Shown: piece after piece, positions 51,797-61,318 of the stretch
How positions within the stretch are numbered: position 1 is the stretch's first letter
How the letters are laid out: each line of letters begins with the position of its first letter
From: JACIYW01 sp014359745
GTDB lineage: Bacteria; Pseudomonadota; Alphaproteobacteria; Rhodobacterales; Rhodobacteraceae
Assembly (NCBI GenBank): GCA_050433985.1
Contig: JBNPWE010000005.1
Location: 124,001 to 188,000 of the forward strand
Direction: 5' to 3'
DNA: 64,000 nt
Notes under the pieces: model-generated
Databases searched by the model: none
What the model was told of the DNA's origin: nothing
Seen by the model: only the letters and a program-made list of their open reading frames with translations
Made by a program: the position numbers and the translations under genes

Positions 51797-53004
51797 TGGA
51801 TGGCGGCTTTGACGATGTGCTGACGGGCGAACAGCGCATTCGCAACTTCAACATCAACTTCGGCCCGCAACACCCTGCGGCGCATGGCGTTTTGCGTCTT
51901 GTCCTGGAACTGGACGGCGAGATTGTCGAACGCTGCGATCCGCATATCGGGCTGTTGCATCGCGGCACCGAAAAGCTGATGGAAAGCCGCACCTATCTGC
52001 AGAACCTGCCCTATTTCGACCGGCTCGATTATGTCGCGCCGATGAATCAGGAACATGCCTGGTGTCTGGCCATTGAGCGGCTGACCGGGGTTCAGGTGCC
52101 GCGCCGCGCCAGCCTGATCCGGGTGCTTTATTCGGAAATCGGTCGCATCCTCAGCCATCTTCTCAACGTCACCACCCAGGCGATGGATGTTGGCGCGCTG
52201 ACCCCGCCCTTGTGGGGGTTCGAGGAACGCGAACAGTTGATGGTGTTCTATGAACGGGCTTGCGGGGCGCGGCTGCATGCCGCCTATTTCCGCCCCGGCG
52301 GCGTGCATCAGGATCTTCCGCCCGCGCTTCTGGACGATATAGAGGCCTGGGCCGATCATTTCCCCAAGACGCTTGACGATATCGACGGGCTGTTGACCGA
52401 AAACCGCATCTTCAAACAGCGCAACGCCGATATCTGCATCGTGACCGAGGAAGAGATCCAGCAATGGGGCTTTTCGGGTGTCATGGTGCGCGGATCGGGC
52501 CTTGCCTGGGATCTGCGCCGCGCGCAACCCTATGAATGCTATGATGAATTCGAATTTCAGGTGCCGGTCGGCAAGAATGGCGATTGCTATGATCGCTATC
52601 TTTGCCGGATGGAGGAAATGCGCCAATCCACCCATATCATCCGGCAGGCCATCGCCAAACTGCGCGCCGAACCGGGCGATGTTCTGGCGCGCGGCAAGAT
52701 CACGCCGCCGTCGCGCGTCGAGATGAAAACCTCGATGGAGGCGCTGATCCATCACTTCAAGCTTTATACCGAAGGGTTTCACGTTCCGGCGGGCGAGGTT
52801 TACGCGGCGGTCGAGGCCCCCAAGGGCGAATTCGGCGTCTATCTGGTGGCCGACGGGTCGAACAGACCCTATCGCGCCAAGATCCGCGCGCCGGGGTTCT
52901 TGCATCTTCAGGCGATGGACCATGTGTCGCGCGGCCATATGCTGGCCGATGTGGCGGCGATCATCGGGTCGCTGGATGTGGTGTTCGGGGAGATTGACCG
53001 ATGA
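51793..53004 (+). CDS. nuoD: NADH-quinone oxidoreductase subunit D
   Basis: 403 residues from ATG 51793; 49-kDa subunit that with NuoB forms the quinone pocket. FGPQHPAAHGVLRLVLELDGE and HIGLLHRGTEKLME are hallmark N-terminal motifs; the conserved C-terminal AIIGSLDVVFGEIDR is intact. GGAGG binding site. The upstream in-frame start at 51745 overlaps the small membrane protein and is rejected. Confidence 0.98.
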   Translation: MMDGGFDDVLTGEQRIRNFNINFGPQHPAAHGVLRLVLELDGEIVERCDPHIGLLHRGTEKLMESRTYLQNLPYFDRLDYVAPMNQEHAWCLAIERLTGVQVPRRASLIRVLYSEIGRILSHLLNVTTQAMDVGALTPPLWGFEEREQLMVFYERACGARLHAAYFRPGGVHQDLPPALLDDIEAWADHFPKTLDDIDGLLTENRIFKQRNADICIVTEEEIQQWGFSGVMVRGSGLAWDLRRAQPYECYDEFEFQVPVGKNGDCYDRYLCRMEEMRQSTHIIRQAIAKLRAEPGDVLARGKITPPSRVEMKTSMEALIHHFKLYTEGFHVPAGEVYAAVEAPKGEFGVYLVADGSNRPYRAKIRAPGFLHLQAMDHVSRGHMLADVAAIIGSLDVVFGEIDR

Positions 53005-53369
53005 CCATGGCCACCCTTGCGGTGATCCTTTCGGTGGGCGGTATTCTGGTAACGGGGCTGTTGGCCGTGCTGTACGTCCGCGATCCCGTGCGCGGGTTGG
53101 CGCAGACCACGCACCGGCCGGAATTCCTGCCGCAGGTGATGGCGGATCGCTATAGCGCGATGTGCTTTCTGGCGCTCGGGGCCACGGTTTACGGGGGTCT
53201 GAAAGTCATCGCCTGGCTGTTTACCGCCTTTGTGCTGATGGGATTTGCCGATGCCTGGATCTATGCCCGCGCCGGGCATCCCTATTTCAAACACCTGCTG
53301 TCCGGTGTTGCGGCCGCCGTCGTCGTTGCGGTGGCCGTTGCCGCGATGGCCCTGAGCGGAGCCGCCTGA
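53001..53369 (+). CDS. Membrane protein of unknown function in the nuo operon
   Basis: 122 residues with three or four hydrophobic segments (LAVILSVGGILVTGLLAVLYV, YSAMCFLALGATVYGGLKVIAWLFTAFVLMGF, LLSGVAAAVVVAVAVAAMAL). Start overlaps the nuoD stop (ATGA) and its own stop overlaps nuoE (TGATG), so it is fully embedded. It corresponds in position to an unidentified reading frame between nuoD and nuoE in relatives. Function unknown. Confidence 0.85.
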   Translation: MTMATLAVILSVGGILVTGLLAVLYVRDPVRGLAQTTHRPEFLPQVMADRYSAMCFLALGATVYGGLKVIAWLFTAFVLMGFADAWIYARAGHPYFKHLLSGVAAAVVVAVAVAAMALSGAA

Positions 53370-54442
53370 TGCTACGTCGTCTGCACAAAGACCAACCCGA
53401 CGCCTTCGCCTTTACGCCCGCCAACCTGGCCTGGGCCAAGGGGCAGATTTCCAAATATCCCGAAGGTCGGCAGGCCAGCGCGATCATCCCGCTTTTGTGG
53501 CGCGCGCAGGAACAAGAGGGCTGGCTGTCGCGCCCGGCCATCGAACATGTGGCGGATATGCTGGGCATGCCCTATATCCGCGCGCTGGAGGTGGCGACGT
53601 TCTACTTCATGTTCCAGTTGCAACCGGTTGGTTCTGTTGCACATATCCAGATTTGCGGCACCCTGTCGTGCATGATCTGCGGGGCCGAGGATCTGATCGG
53701 CGTCTGCAAGCAGAAAATCGCGCCCCATGCGCATGATCTGTCTGCCGACGGCAAGTTTTCCTGGGAAGAGGTCGAATGTCTGGGGGCCTGCGCCAATGCG
53801 CCGATGGCCCAGATCGGCAAGGATTACTATGAGGATCTGACGGCGGCGCGGCTGGCGGAAATCATCGATGAACTGGCTGCGGGGCGCGTGCCGCAACCGG
53901 GGCCGCAAAACGGGCGCTATTCCTGCGAACCGGCGACGGGGCTGACCAGCCTCAAGGATCACGAAAAGGGCCGGATGGCGCATAACGCCTCGGTCGCGGC
54001 GGCGGTGGCGTTGCAAGATACCGTCAAGCGCATCGATGGCACCGAGGTGCCGTTGATCACGCCGTGGCTGGGCAAGGCACCGGCCAAGGCGCCAGAGGAG
54101 GCCGCGCCAAAGGAATCAACGGCGCCCGCAACGCAATCGGCGGCGCAATCGGCGGCGCAAAAGCCCAAGGCCCTGTCGGGCGCGCGGGGCGGGCAGGCGG
54201 ATGACCTGAAAAAGATCAAGGGCGTCGGCCCCAAGCTGGAGGCGCTTTTGCACAGTCTCGGGGTGTATCACTTTGACCAGATCGCGGGCTGGACGCCCGA
54301 AGAACTGGCCTGGATCGATGACAACCTGACCGGTTTCAATGGCCGCGCCAGCCGTGATGAGTGGCAGGCGCAGGCGAAAACTCTGGCAGCGGGGGGCGAA
54401 ACCGAATTTTCGGCCCGCGTTGACAAGGGGGACGTGTACTGA
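53369..54442 (+). CDS. nuoE: NADH-quinone oxidoreductase subunit E with HhH extension
   Basis: 24-kDa subunit carrying a [2Fe-2S] cluster (N1a) near FMN. The thioredoxin-like domain has its four ligands at Cys96, Cys101, Cys137 and Cys141. At 357 residues it is about twice the usual length: after residue 175 come a linker, an Ala/Gln/Pro-rich stretch (TQSAAQSAAQKP, from a 12-bp coding repeat) and a helix-hairpin-helix-like domain with KKIKGVGPKLEALLHSLGV (about 280-300). The extension is seen in other Rhodobacterales NuoE; its role is unknown. ATG 53369 shares a base with the preceding stop. Confidence 0.95.
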   Translation: MLRRLHKDQPDAFAFTPANLAWAKGQISKYPEGRQASAIIPLLWRAQEQEGWLSRPAIEHVADMLGMPYIRALEVATFYFMFQLQPVGSVAHIQICGTLSCMICGAEDLIGVCKQKIAPHAHDLSADGKFSWEEVECLGACANAPMAQIGKDYYEDLTAARLAEIIDELAAGRVPQPGPQNGRYSCEPATGLTSLKDHEKGRMAHNASVAAAVALQDTVKRIDGTEVPLITPWLGKAPAKAPEEAAPKESTAPATQSAAQSAAQKPKALSGARGGQADDLKKIKGVGPKLEALLHSLGVYHFDQIAGWTPEELAWIDDNLTGFNGRASRDEWQAQAKTLAAGGETEFSARVDKGDVY

Positions 54443-54445
54443 GAC

Positions 54446-54673
54446 ATGACCAGGGCCACCGGGGATAAAGCCGCGCGCGAAGCGGCGCAGGGCAGGCAGA
54501 TCGCGCTGGTGATCGCGGCAACCATGGTGTTGTGGATCGGCGGCCAGTGGCTGGGTGGAACCTTTGGATGGCCGGTCAGGTATGTCTTCTTGTTCGATCT
54601 GGCGGCGCTTGCAGCGTTTTTCTGGGCGCTGGTGGCTACATACAGGCTTTGGCGCGCGCGCCGGGATAGTTGA
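54446..54673 (+). CDS. DUF5337-type small membrane protein
   Basis: 75 residues, 3 bp after the nuoE stop. Two hydrophobic helices (ALVIAATMVLWIGGQWLGG and VFLFDLAALAAFFWALVATYRLW) with basic ends. Matches a small Rhodobacterales family annotated DUF5337 and found in nuo operons. Possibly an assembly or stabilising factor for complex I, by context only. Confidence 0.8.
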   Translation: MTRATGDKAAREAAQGRQIALVIAATMVLWIGGQWLGGTFGWPVRYVFLFDLAALAAFFWALVATYRLWRARRDS

Positions 54674-54683
54674 AGGACGACAC

Positions 54684-55982
<1,299 letters not shown>

Positions 55983-55986
55983 CACC

Positions 55987-57999
55987 ATGGCAGACCTACG
56001 CAAAATCATCATCGACGATATCGAGGTAGAGGTCGATCCGCGCCTGACCCTGATTCAGGCCTGTGAACAGGCGGGCGTGGAAGTGCCGCGTTTCTGTTAT
56101 CACGAACGCCTGTCGATCGCGGGCAACTGCCGGATGTGCCTGGTCGAGGTGGTGGGCGGCCCGCCCAAGCCTGCGGCAAGCTGCGCGATGCAGGTGAAAG
56201 ACCTGCGCCCCGGCCCCGAAGGCGCGCCGCCGGTGATCAAGACCAATTCGCTGATGGTCAAGAAGGCCCGCGAAGGGGTGATGGAATTTCTGCTGATCAA
56301 CCATCCGCTGGATTGCCCGATCTGCGATCAGGGTGGCGAATGCGATTTGCAGGATCAGGCGATGGCTTACGGGGTGGATTTCAGCCGCTACCGCGAACCC
56401 AAGCGCGCCTCTGAGGATCTGGATCTTGGCCCGCTTGTGGAAACCCACATGACTCGCTGCATTTCCTGCACCCGTTGCGTGCGCTTCACCTCCGAGGTGG
56501 CGGGGATCACCCAGATGGGCCAGACCGGCCGTGGCGAGGATGCGGAGATTACCAGCTATCTGAACCAGACGCTGGACAGCAATCTTCAGGGCAACATCAT
56601 CGATCTGTGCCCGGTGGGCGCGCTGGTCTCCAAACCCTATGCCTTTACCGCCCGCCCGTGGGAGTTGACCAAGACCGAAACCATCGACGTGATGGATGCG
56701 CTGGGGTCGTCTGTCCGCGTCGATACCAAGGGGCGCGAGGTGATGCGCATCCTGCCCCGCAACCATGACGGCGTGAACGAGGAATGGATTTCCGACAAGA
56801 CCCGGTTCGTGTGGGACGGGCTGCGCAAACAGCGCCTTGACCGGCCTTACCTGCGCGAGAATGGCCGCCTGCGCCCGGCGACATGGCCCGAGGCGCTGGC
56901 CGCCGCCGCCAAGGCGATGACGGGCAAAAAGGTGGTGGGCCTGATCGGCGATCTGGCCCCGGTCGAGGCGGTATTTGCGCTGAAATCGCTGATCGAGGGG
57001 CAGGGCGGTTCGGTCGAATGCCGCACCGATGGCGCGCAACTGCCCGTGGGCAACCGCTCGGCCTATGTGGGCACGGCGCGGATCGAGGATATCGACGCCG
57101 CGCGCGCGATCTACCTGATCGGAACCAACCCGCGCGACGAGGCGGCGGTGCTCAATGCCCGCATCCGCAAGGCCTGGACGCTGGGCGCGGATGTGTACCG
57201 TTTCGGCCCGCCAACCGATCTGACCTATCCGGTGGTTGAGATGGGCGCGGGGCGCGATGCGCTGGTCGCGGCGGTGAAGGATGCAAAACCGCAGGACAAG
57301 CCCGCGCTGGTGATCGTGGGGCAGGGCGCCTTGACCGAGGCCGATGGTGCGGCGGTGCTGAGCCAGGCCATGAAACTGGCCGAGGGGCTGGGGGCCGGGC
57401 TGTTGATCCTGCATACGGCTGCGGCGCGCGTGGGTGCCATGGATGTGGGCGCCGCGACCGACGGCGGGCTGACCGCCGCCATGGACGGGGCCGAGGTGGT
57501 CTATAACCTTGGTGCCGATGAGGTCGAGATCGGCCCCGGCGCTTTCGTGATCTATCAGGGCAGCCATGGCGACCGGGGCGCGCATCGCGCCGACCTGATC
57601 CTGCCGGGCGCCGCCTGGACCGAGGAAAACGGCCTCTTCGTCAACACCGAAGGGCGCCCGCAACTGGCGTTGCGCGCCGGTTTCGCGCCGGGCGAGGCCA
57701 AGGAAAACTGGGCGATCCTGCGGGCGCTGTCGGCGGAACTGGGCGCGGTCTTGCCCTATGACAGCCTGCCCGCGTTGCGCCGGGCGCTGGTGGCCGCACA
57801 CCCGCATCTGGCCGGGGTGGACGGGGTGCCGCAAAACGACTGGCAGCGGGTGCCGCTGCAATCCCCGGCCAAGGCCGATTTCCGCTATGCCCTGCGCGAT
57901 TTCTATCTGACCAATCCGATTGCGCGCGCCAGCGAGGTGATGGCGGAACTTTCTGCCAACGCCAAGGCGCGGCGCAGCGCGCCCCTGGCGGCGGAGTGA
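55987..57999 (+). CDS. nuoG: NADH-quinone oxidoreductase subunit G
   Basis: 670 residues; the largest peripheral subunit. [2Fe-2S] ligands in CYHERLSIAGNCRMCLVEV, His-coordinated cluster near HPLDCPICDQGGECDLQD, and a tetracysteine region HMTRCISCTRCVRF with a later Cys-Pro-Val-Gly (LCPVGALVS). The molybdopterin-like C-terminal domain is present but carries no cofactor in this family. The start 4 bp after nuoF has GGAG upstream. Confidence 0.98.
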   Translation: MADLRKIIIDDIEVEVDPRLTLIQACEQAGVEVPRFCYHERLSIAGNCRMCLVEVVGGPPKPAASCAMQVKDLRPGPEGAPPVIKTNSLMVKKAREGVMEFLLINHPLDCPICDQGGECDLQDQAMAYGVDFSRYREPKRASEDLDLGPLVETHMTRCISCTRCVRFTSEVAGITQMGQTGRGEDAEITSYLNQTLDSNLQGNIIDLCPVGALVSKPYAFTARPWELTKTETIDVMDALGSSVRVDTKGREVMRILPRNHDGVNEEWISDKTRFVWDGLRKQRLDRPYLRENGRLRPATWPEALAAAAKAMTGKKVVGLIGDLAPVEAVFALKSLIEGQGGSVECRTDGAQLPVGNRSAYVGTARIEDIDAARAIYLIGTNPRDEAAVLNARIRKAWTLGADVYRFGPPTDLTYPVVEMGAGRDALVAAVKDAKPQDKPALVIVGQGALTEADGAAVLSQAMKLAEGLGAGLLILHTAAARVGAMDVGAATDGGLTAAMDGAEVVYNLGADEVEIGPGAFVIYQGSHGDRGAHRADLILPGAAWTEENGLFVNTEGRPQLALRAGFAPGEAKENWAILRALSAELGAVLPYDSLPALRRALVAAHPHLAGVDGVPQNDWQRVPLQSPAKADFRYALRDFYLTNPIARASEVMAELSANAKARRSAPLAAE

Positions 58000-58004
58000 T
58001 CGGG

Positions 58005-58400
58005 ATGGCGCGTCACTGCGTGGGAATATTGGCCATGGCTGGCGGGGTTGCCGCCTGCGACCGGCCCGAGGCGGCAACCGATGCGCCCTTCGTGCCCGAC
58101 TATCGCGGGATCGAGACCCGGCTTCTGGGCGATGATCTGGTCAGTTTCCGGGTGGCGATGGGCGGCGCCCGCGATCAGGGCGACGTGGATGCCTATGCGC
58201 GCTGTGCCGCCGCGCAATATGCGGTGATCCGGGGCTATGGTTTCGCACGGCATGTGCGCACCAAACTGGCACAAACGGGTGGTATTTGGCGGGCGGATGC
58301 TGTTTACACCATCTCGCCAACCCTGCCGCGCGGCGAGCGGACGATTGACGCAGAAGTGACGGTTGCGGATTGCCGCGATCAGGGAATACCGACGGTTTGA
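58005..58400 (+). CDS. Lipoprotein of unknown function in the nuo operon
   Basis: 131 residues from ATG 58005 (GGAG upstream; GTG 57996 overlapping nuoG is the alternative). Short signal ending GGVAAC (lipobox), then a domain with DYRGIETRLLGDDLVSFRVAMGGARDQGDVDAYARCAAAQYAVIRGYGFARHVRT. Two later cysteines could form a disulfide. Tightly placed between nuoG and nuoH (15 bp). Envelope-located; no known role in complex I. Confidence 0.82.
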   Translation: MARHCVGILAMAGGVAACDRPEAATDAPFVPDYRGIETRLLGDDLVSFRVAMGGARDQGDVDAYARCAAAQYAVIRGYGFARHVRTKLAQTGGIWRADAVYTISPTLPRGERTIDAEVTVADCRDQGIPTV

Positions 58401-58415
58401 GGATGTGAGGCACGC

Positions 58416-59453
58416 ATGGCGGACTTTCTGCAAACGGGGCTGGGGATAACGCTGCTGATCGCGGCGCAGGGCCTTATGATCATCGCCTTTGTGATGATCT
58501 CGCTCTTGTTCCTGGTTTACGGCGACCGCAAGATATGGGCCGCCGTGCAGATGCGGCGCGGCCCGAATGTGGTGGGGGCCTTTGGCCTGCTGCAATCGGT
58601 GGCGGATGCGCTGAAATATGTGGTCAAGGAAATCGTGGTGCCCGCCGGGGCCGACCGCGCGGTGTTCTTTCTGGCGCCGATGATCAGTTTCGTGATGGCG
58701 GTGCTGGCTTGGGCGGTGATCCCGTTTGCCGATGGCTGGGTGCTGGCGGATCTGAATGTGGCGATCCTGTTCGTGTTCGCGATCTCCTCGCTTGAGGTGT
58801 ACGGCGTGATCATGGGGGGCTGGGCGTCGAATTCGAAATACCCGTTCCTTGGGGCGCTTCGGTCTGCCGCGCAGATGATTTCCTATGAGGTGTCGCTGGG
58901 CCTGATCATCATCGGGGTGATCATTTCCACCGGCAGCATGAACTTTTCGGCGATCGTCGCGGCCCAGGATGGGTCTTATGGCCTGTTCAACTGGTACTGG
59001 CTGCCGCATCTGCCGATGGTGGTGCTGTTCTTCATTTCGACCCTGGCCGAAACCAACCGCCCGCCCTTCGATCTGCCCGAGGCGGAATCGGAACTGGTTG
59101 CGGGCTTCATGGTGGAATATTCGTCAACGCCGTATCTGTTGTTCATGGCGGGCGAATATATCGCCGTGTTCCTGATGTGCGCGCTGATCAGCCTGCTGTT
59201 TTTCGGCGGCTGGCTGTCGCCCATTCCCGGCCTGCCCGACGGGGCGCTGTGGATGGTGGGCAAGATGGCGTTCTTCTTTTTCATGTTCGCCATGGTGAAG
59301 GCGATCGTGCCGCGCTACCGCTATGACCAGTTGATGCGCATCGGCTGGAAAGTGTTCCTGCCGATGAGCTTGGGCTGGGTGGTGCTGGTGGCGTTCCTGG
59401 CGAAATTCGAGGTGCTTGGCGGCTTCTGGGCGCGCTGGGCGATTGGGGGCTGA
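58416..59453 (+). CDS. nuoH: NADH-quinone oxidoreductase subunit H
   Basis: 345 residues, eight membrane helices; links the peripheral arm to the membrane arm and forms part of the quinone channel. Motifs: DRKIWAAVQMRRGPNVVGAFGLLQ and the acidic loop ETNRPPFDLPEAESELVAGF. Followed 2 bp later by nuoI. Confidence 0.98.
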   Translation: MADFLQTGLGITLLIAAQGLMIIAFVMISLLFLVYGDRKIWAAVQMRRGPNVVGAFGLLQSVADALKYVVKEIVVPAGADRAVFFLAPMISFVMAVLAWAVIPFADGWVLADLNVAILFVFAISSLEVYGVIMGGWASNSKYPFLGALRSAAQMISYEVSLGLIIIGVIISTGSMNFSAIVAAQDGSYGLFNWYWLPHLPMVVLFFISTLAETNRPPFDLPEAESELVAGFMVEYSSTPYLLFMAGEYIAVFLMCALISLLFFGGWLSPIPGLPDGALWMVGKMAFFFFMFAMVKAIVPRYRYDQLMRIGWKVFLPMSLGWVVLVAFLAKFEVLGGFWARWAIGG

Positions 59454-59455
59454 TC

Positions 59456-59950
59456 ATGACCGTGATGGACTGGACCCGCGCGACGAAATATTTCCTGATG
59501 ATGGATTTCATCAAGGGGTTTGCCCTTGGCATGAAATACTTCGTCGCCCCGAAACCCACGCTGAACTATCCCCATGAAAAGGGGCCGCTGTCGCCGCGCT
59601 TTCGCGGTGAACACGCCCTGCGCCGCTATCCGTCGGGCGAGGAACGCTGCATCGCCTGCAAGCTGTGCGAGGCGATCTGCCCCGCGCAGGCGATCACCAT
59701 CGACGCCGAACCGCGTGAAGACGGATCGCGCCGCACCACGCGCTATGACATCGACATGACCAAATGCATCTACTGCGGTTTCTGCCAGGAGGCGTGCCCG
59801 GTCGATGCCATCGTCGAGGGGCCGAATTTCGAATTCGCCACCGAAACCCGCGAAGAGCTTTTTTACGATAAGGCGAAACTGCTTGACAACGGCGACCGCT
59901 GGGAAGGCGAGATCGCCCGCAACCTTGAAATGGATGCGCCCTACCGATGA
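59456..59950 (+). CDS. nuoI: NADH-quinone oxidoreductase subunit I
   Basis: 164 residues; ferredoxin-like subunit with two [4Fe-4S] clusters (N6a, N6b): CIACKLCEAICPAQA and CIYCGFCQEACPVDA. The N-terminal amphipathic helix sits at the membrane surface. ATG 59456 (a further ATG at 59465 is possible). Its stop overlaps the next start. Confidence 0.98.
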   Translation: MTVMDWTRATKYFLMMDFIKGFALGMKYFVAPKPTLNYPHEKGPLSPRFRGEHALRRYPSGEERCIACKLCEAICPAQAITIDAEPREDGSRRTTRYDIDMTKCIYCGFCQEACPVDAIVEGPNFEFATETREELFYDKAKLLDNGDRWEGEIARNLEMDAPYR

Positions 59951-60357
59951 CCGAAGAATGGCAAAAGATGATGACGGCGATGATGGAGCAGGGCCAGCAG
60001 ATGGCCCGTGCCTTCAATCCCGCGATGGAAACCTTCCGCATGACCGGCATGGAAGACATGATCCCGACCATGTCGAAGGATTTCATGGAAATGGCCTTTG
60101 GCCGCACCTACAACCGCGAGGGGCTTGATGCCAAGACGCGGCTTCTGGTGACCATCGCCGCGCTGACGGTGCTGGGCGCGCAGGCCGAACCGCAATTGCG
60201 CCTGACAATCCGCCACGCGCTGGAAGCGGGCGCGACACAGCGCGAGATCGCCGAAGTGATCTATCAGATGAGCATGTTCGGCGGCCTGCCCGCCATGCAA
60301 AAGGCGCTGGAGATCGCGCAGGGCGTCTTTGCCACCAAGGGAGAGGACAAAGCATGA
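59947..60357 (+). CDS. Carboxymuconolactone decarboxylase-like protein in the nuo operon
   Basis: 136 residues; start overlaps nuoI (ATGA) and stop overlaps nuoJ (ATGA). The helical CMD domain (about 45-125) has LDAKTRLLVTIAALTVLG and LRLTIRHALEAGATQREIAEVIYQMSMFGGLPA. No CxxC redox pair is present, so it is not an AhpD-like peroxidase; the enzymatic role is open. The N-terminus is Met-rich. Also found at this place in other Rhodobacterales nuo operons. Confidence 0.88.
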   Translation: MTEEWQKMMTAMMEQGQQMARAFNPAMETFRMTGMEDMIPTMSKDFMEMAFGRTYNREGLDAKTRLLVTIAALTVLGAQAEPQLRLTIRHALEAGATQREIAEVIYQMSMFGGLPAMQKALEIAQGVFATKGEDKA

Positions 60358-60968
60358 CCTTTGCCGAATTCGCCTTTTACCTTTTTGCGCTGAGCGCCGT
60401 GGTGTCCGGGCTGTTCGTGGTGGTGGCCCGCAACCCGGTGCATTCGGTGCTGTGGCTGATTCTGGCATTCCTGTCGTCGGCGGGGCTCTTTGTGCTGCTG
60501 GGGGCCGAATTCGTCGCGATGCTGCTGGTCATCGTCTATGTCGGCGCGGTGGCGGTGCTGTTCCTGTTCGTGGTGATGATGTTGGATGTCGATTTCGCCG
60601 AACTCAAGGCCGGGATGGCGCGCTATGTGCCGCTGGCCGGGCTGATCGCGGTGGTGCTGTTGATGCAACTGGCGCTGGCCTTTGGTGCCTGGGAAGCCGC
60701 GCCGGGGGCCGAGGGGCTGCGCGCGGCGGTGGCACCCTTGCCGGGGGATGCGCAGAACACCGGCGCGCTGGGGATGCTGATCTATGACAGGTATCTATAC
60801 CTGTTTCAGGCGGCGGGCCTGATCCTGCTGGTGGCGATGATCGGGGCGATCGTGCTGACGCTGCGCCACAAGCCGGGCATCAAGCGCCAGGATGTGCTGG
60901 CGCAGATGTATCGCGATCCGGCCAAGGCAATGGAACTGAAAGACGTGAAGCCGGGGCAGGGCCTTTAG
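60354..60968 (+). CDS. nuoJ: NADH-quinone oxidoreductase subunit J
   Basis: 204 residues, five membrane helices, ND6-like. FVVVARNPVHSVLWLILAFLSSAGLFVLLGAEFVAMLLVIVYVGAVAVLFLFVVMMLDVDF is the conserved core with the pi-bulge helix. A 39-bp gap follows before nuoK. Confidence 0.97.
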   Translation: MTFAEFAFYLFALSAVVSGLFVVVARNPVHSVLWLILAFLSSAGLFVLLGAEFVAMLLVIVYVGAVAVLFLFVVMMLDVDFAELKAGMARYVPLAGLIAVVLLMQLALAFGAWEAAPGAEGLRAAVAPLPGDAQNTGALGMLIYDRYLYLFQAAGLILLVAMIGAIVLTLRHKPGIKRQDVLAQMYRDPAKAMELKDVKPGQGL

Positions 60969-61007
60969 GCCATAACGATAACGGGCACCAGCCCGGAAGG
61001 AACGAGA

Positions 61008-61313
61008 ATGGTGGGACTGGAACATTACCTGACGGTGGCGGCGGCGCTGTTTGTCATCGGGATCTTCGGCATCTTCCTGAACCGGAAGAACGTGATCGTC
61101 ATCCTGATGTCGATCGAACTGATGCTGCTGGCCGTCAACATCAACTTCGTCGCGTTTTCGTCATTCCTGGGCGATCTGGTCGGGCAGGTGTTCACCATGT
61201 TCGTCCTTACCGTTGCAGCGGCCGAGGCGGCGATCGGGCTGGCCATTCTGGTGGTGTTCTTCCGCAACCGTGGCAGCATCGCTGTCGAAGACGTCAACGT
61301 GATGAAGGGCTGA
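61008..61313 (+). CDS. nuoK: NADH-quinone oxidoreductase subunit K
   Basis: 101 residues, three helices, ND4L-like. The two buried glutamates of the proton pathway lie in SIELMLLAVNINFVAFSSF and AAAEAAIGLAILVVFFRN. ATG 61008 with GGAAGGAACGAG upstream. Confidence 0.97.
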   Translation: MVGLEHYLTVAAALFVIGIFGIFLNRKNVIVILMSIELMLLAVNINFVAFSSFLGDLVGQVFTMFVLTVAAAEAAIGLAILVVFFRNRGSIAVEDVNVMKG

Positions 61314-61318
61314 AGGCG

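Noticed and set aside
55996..58077. Minus-strand frame of 693 codons across nuoG
   Set aside because: Antisense shadow; composition rich in His/Arg/Gln and no recognisable motif.
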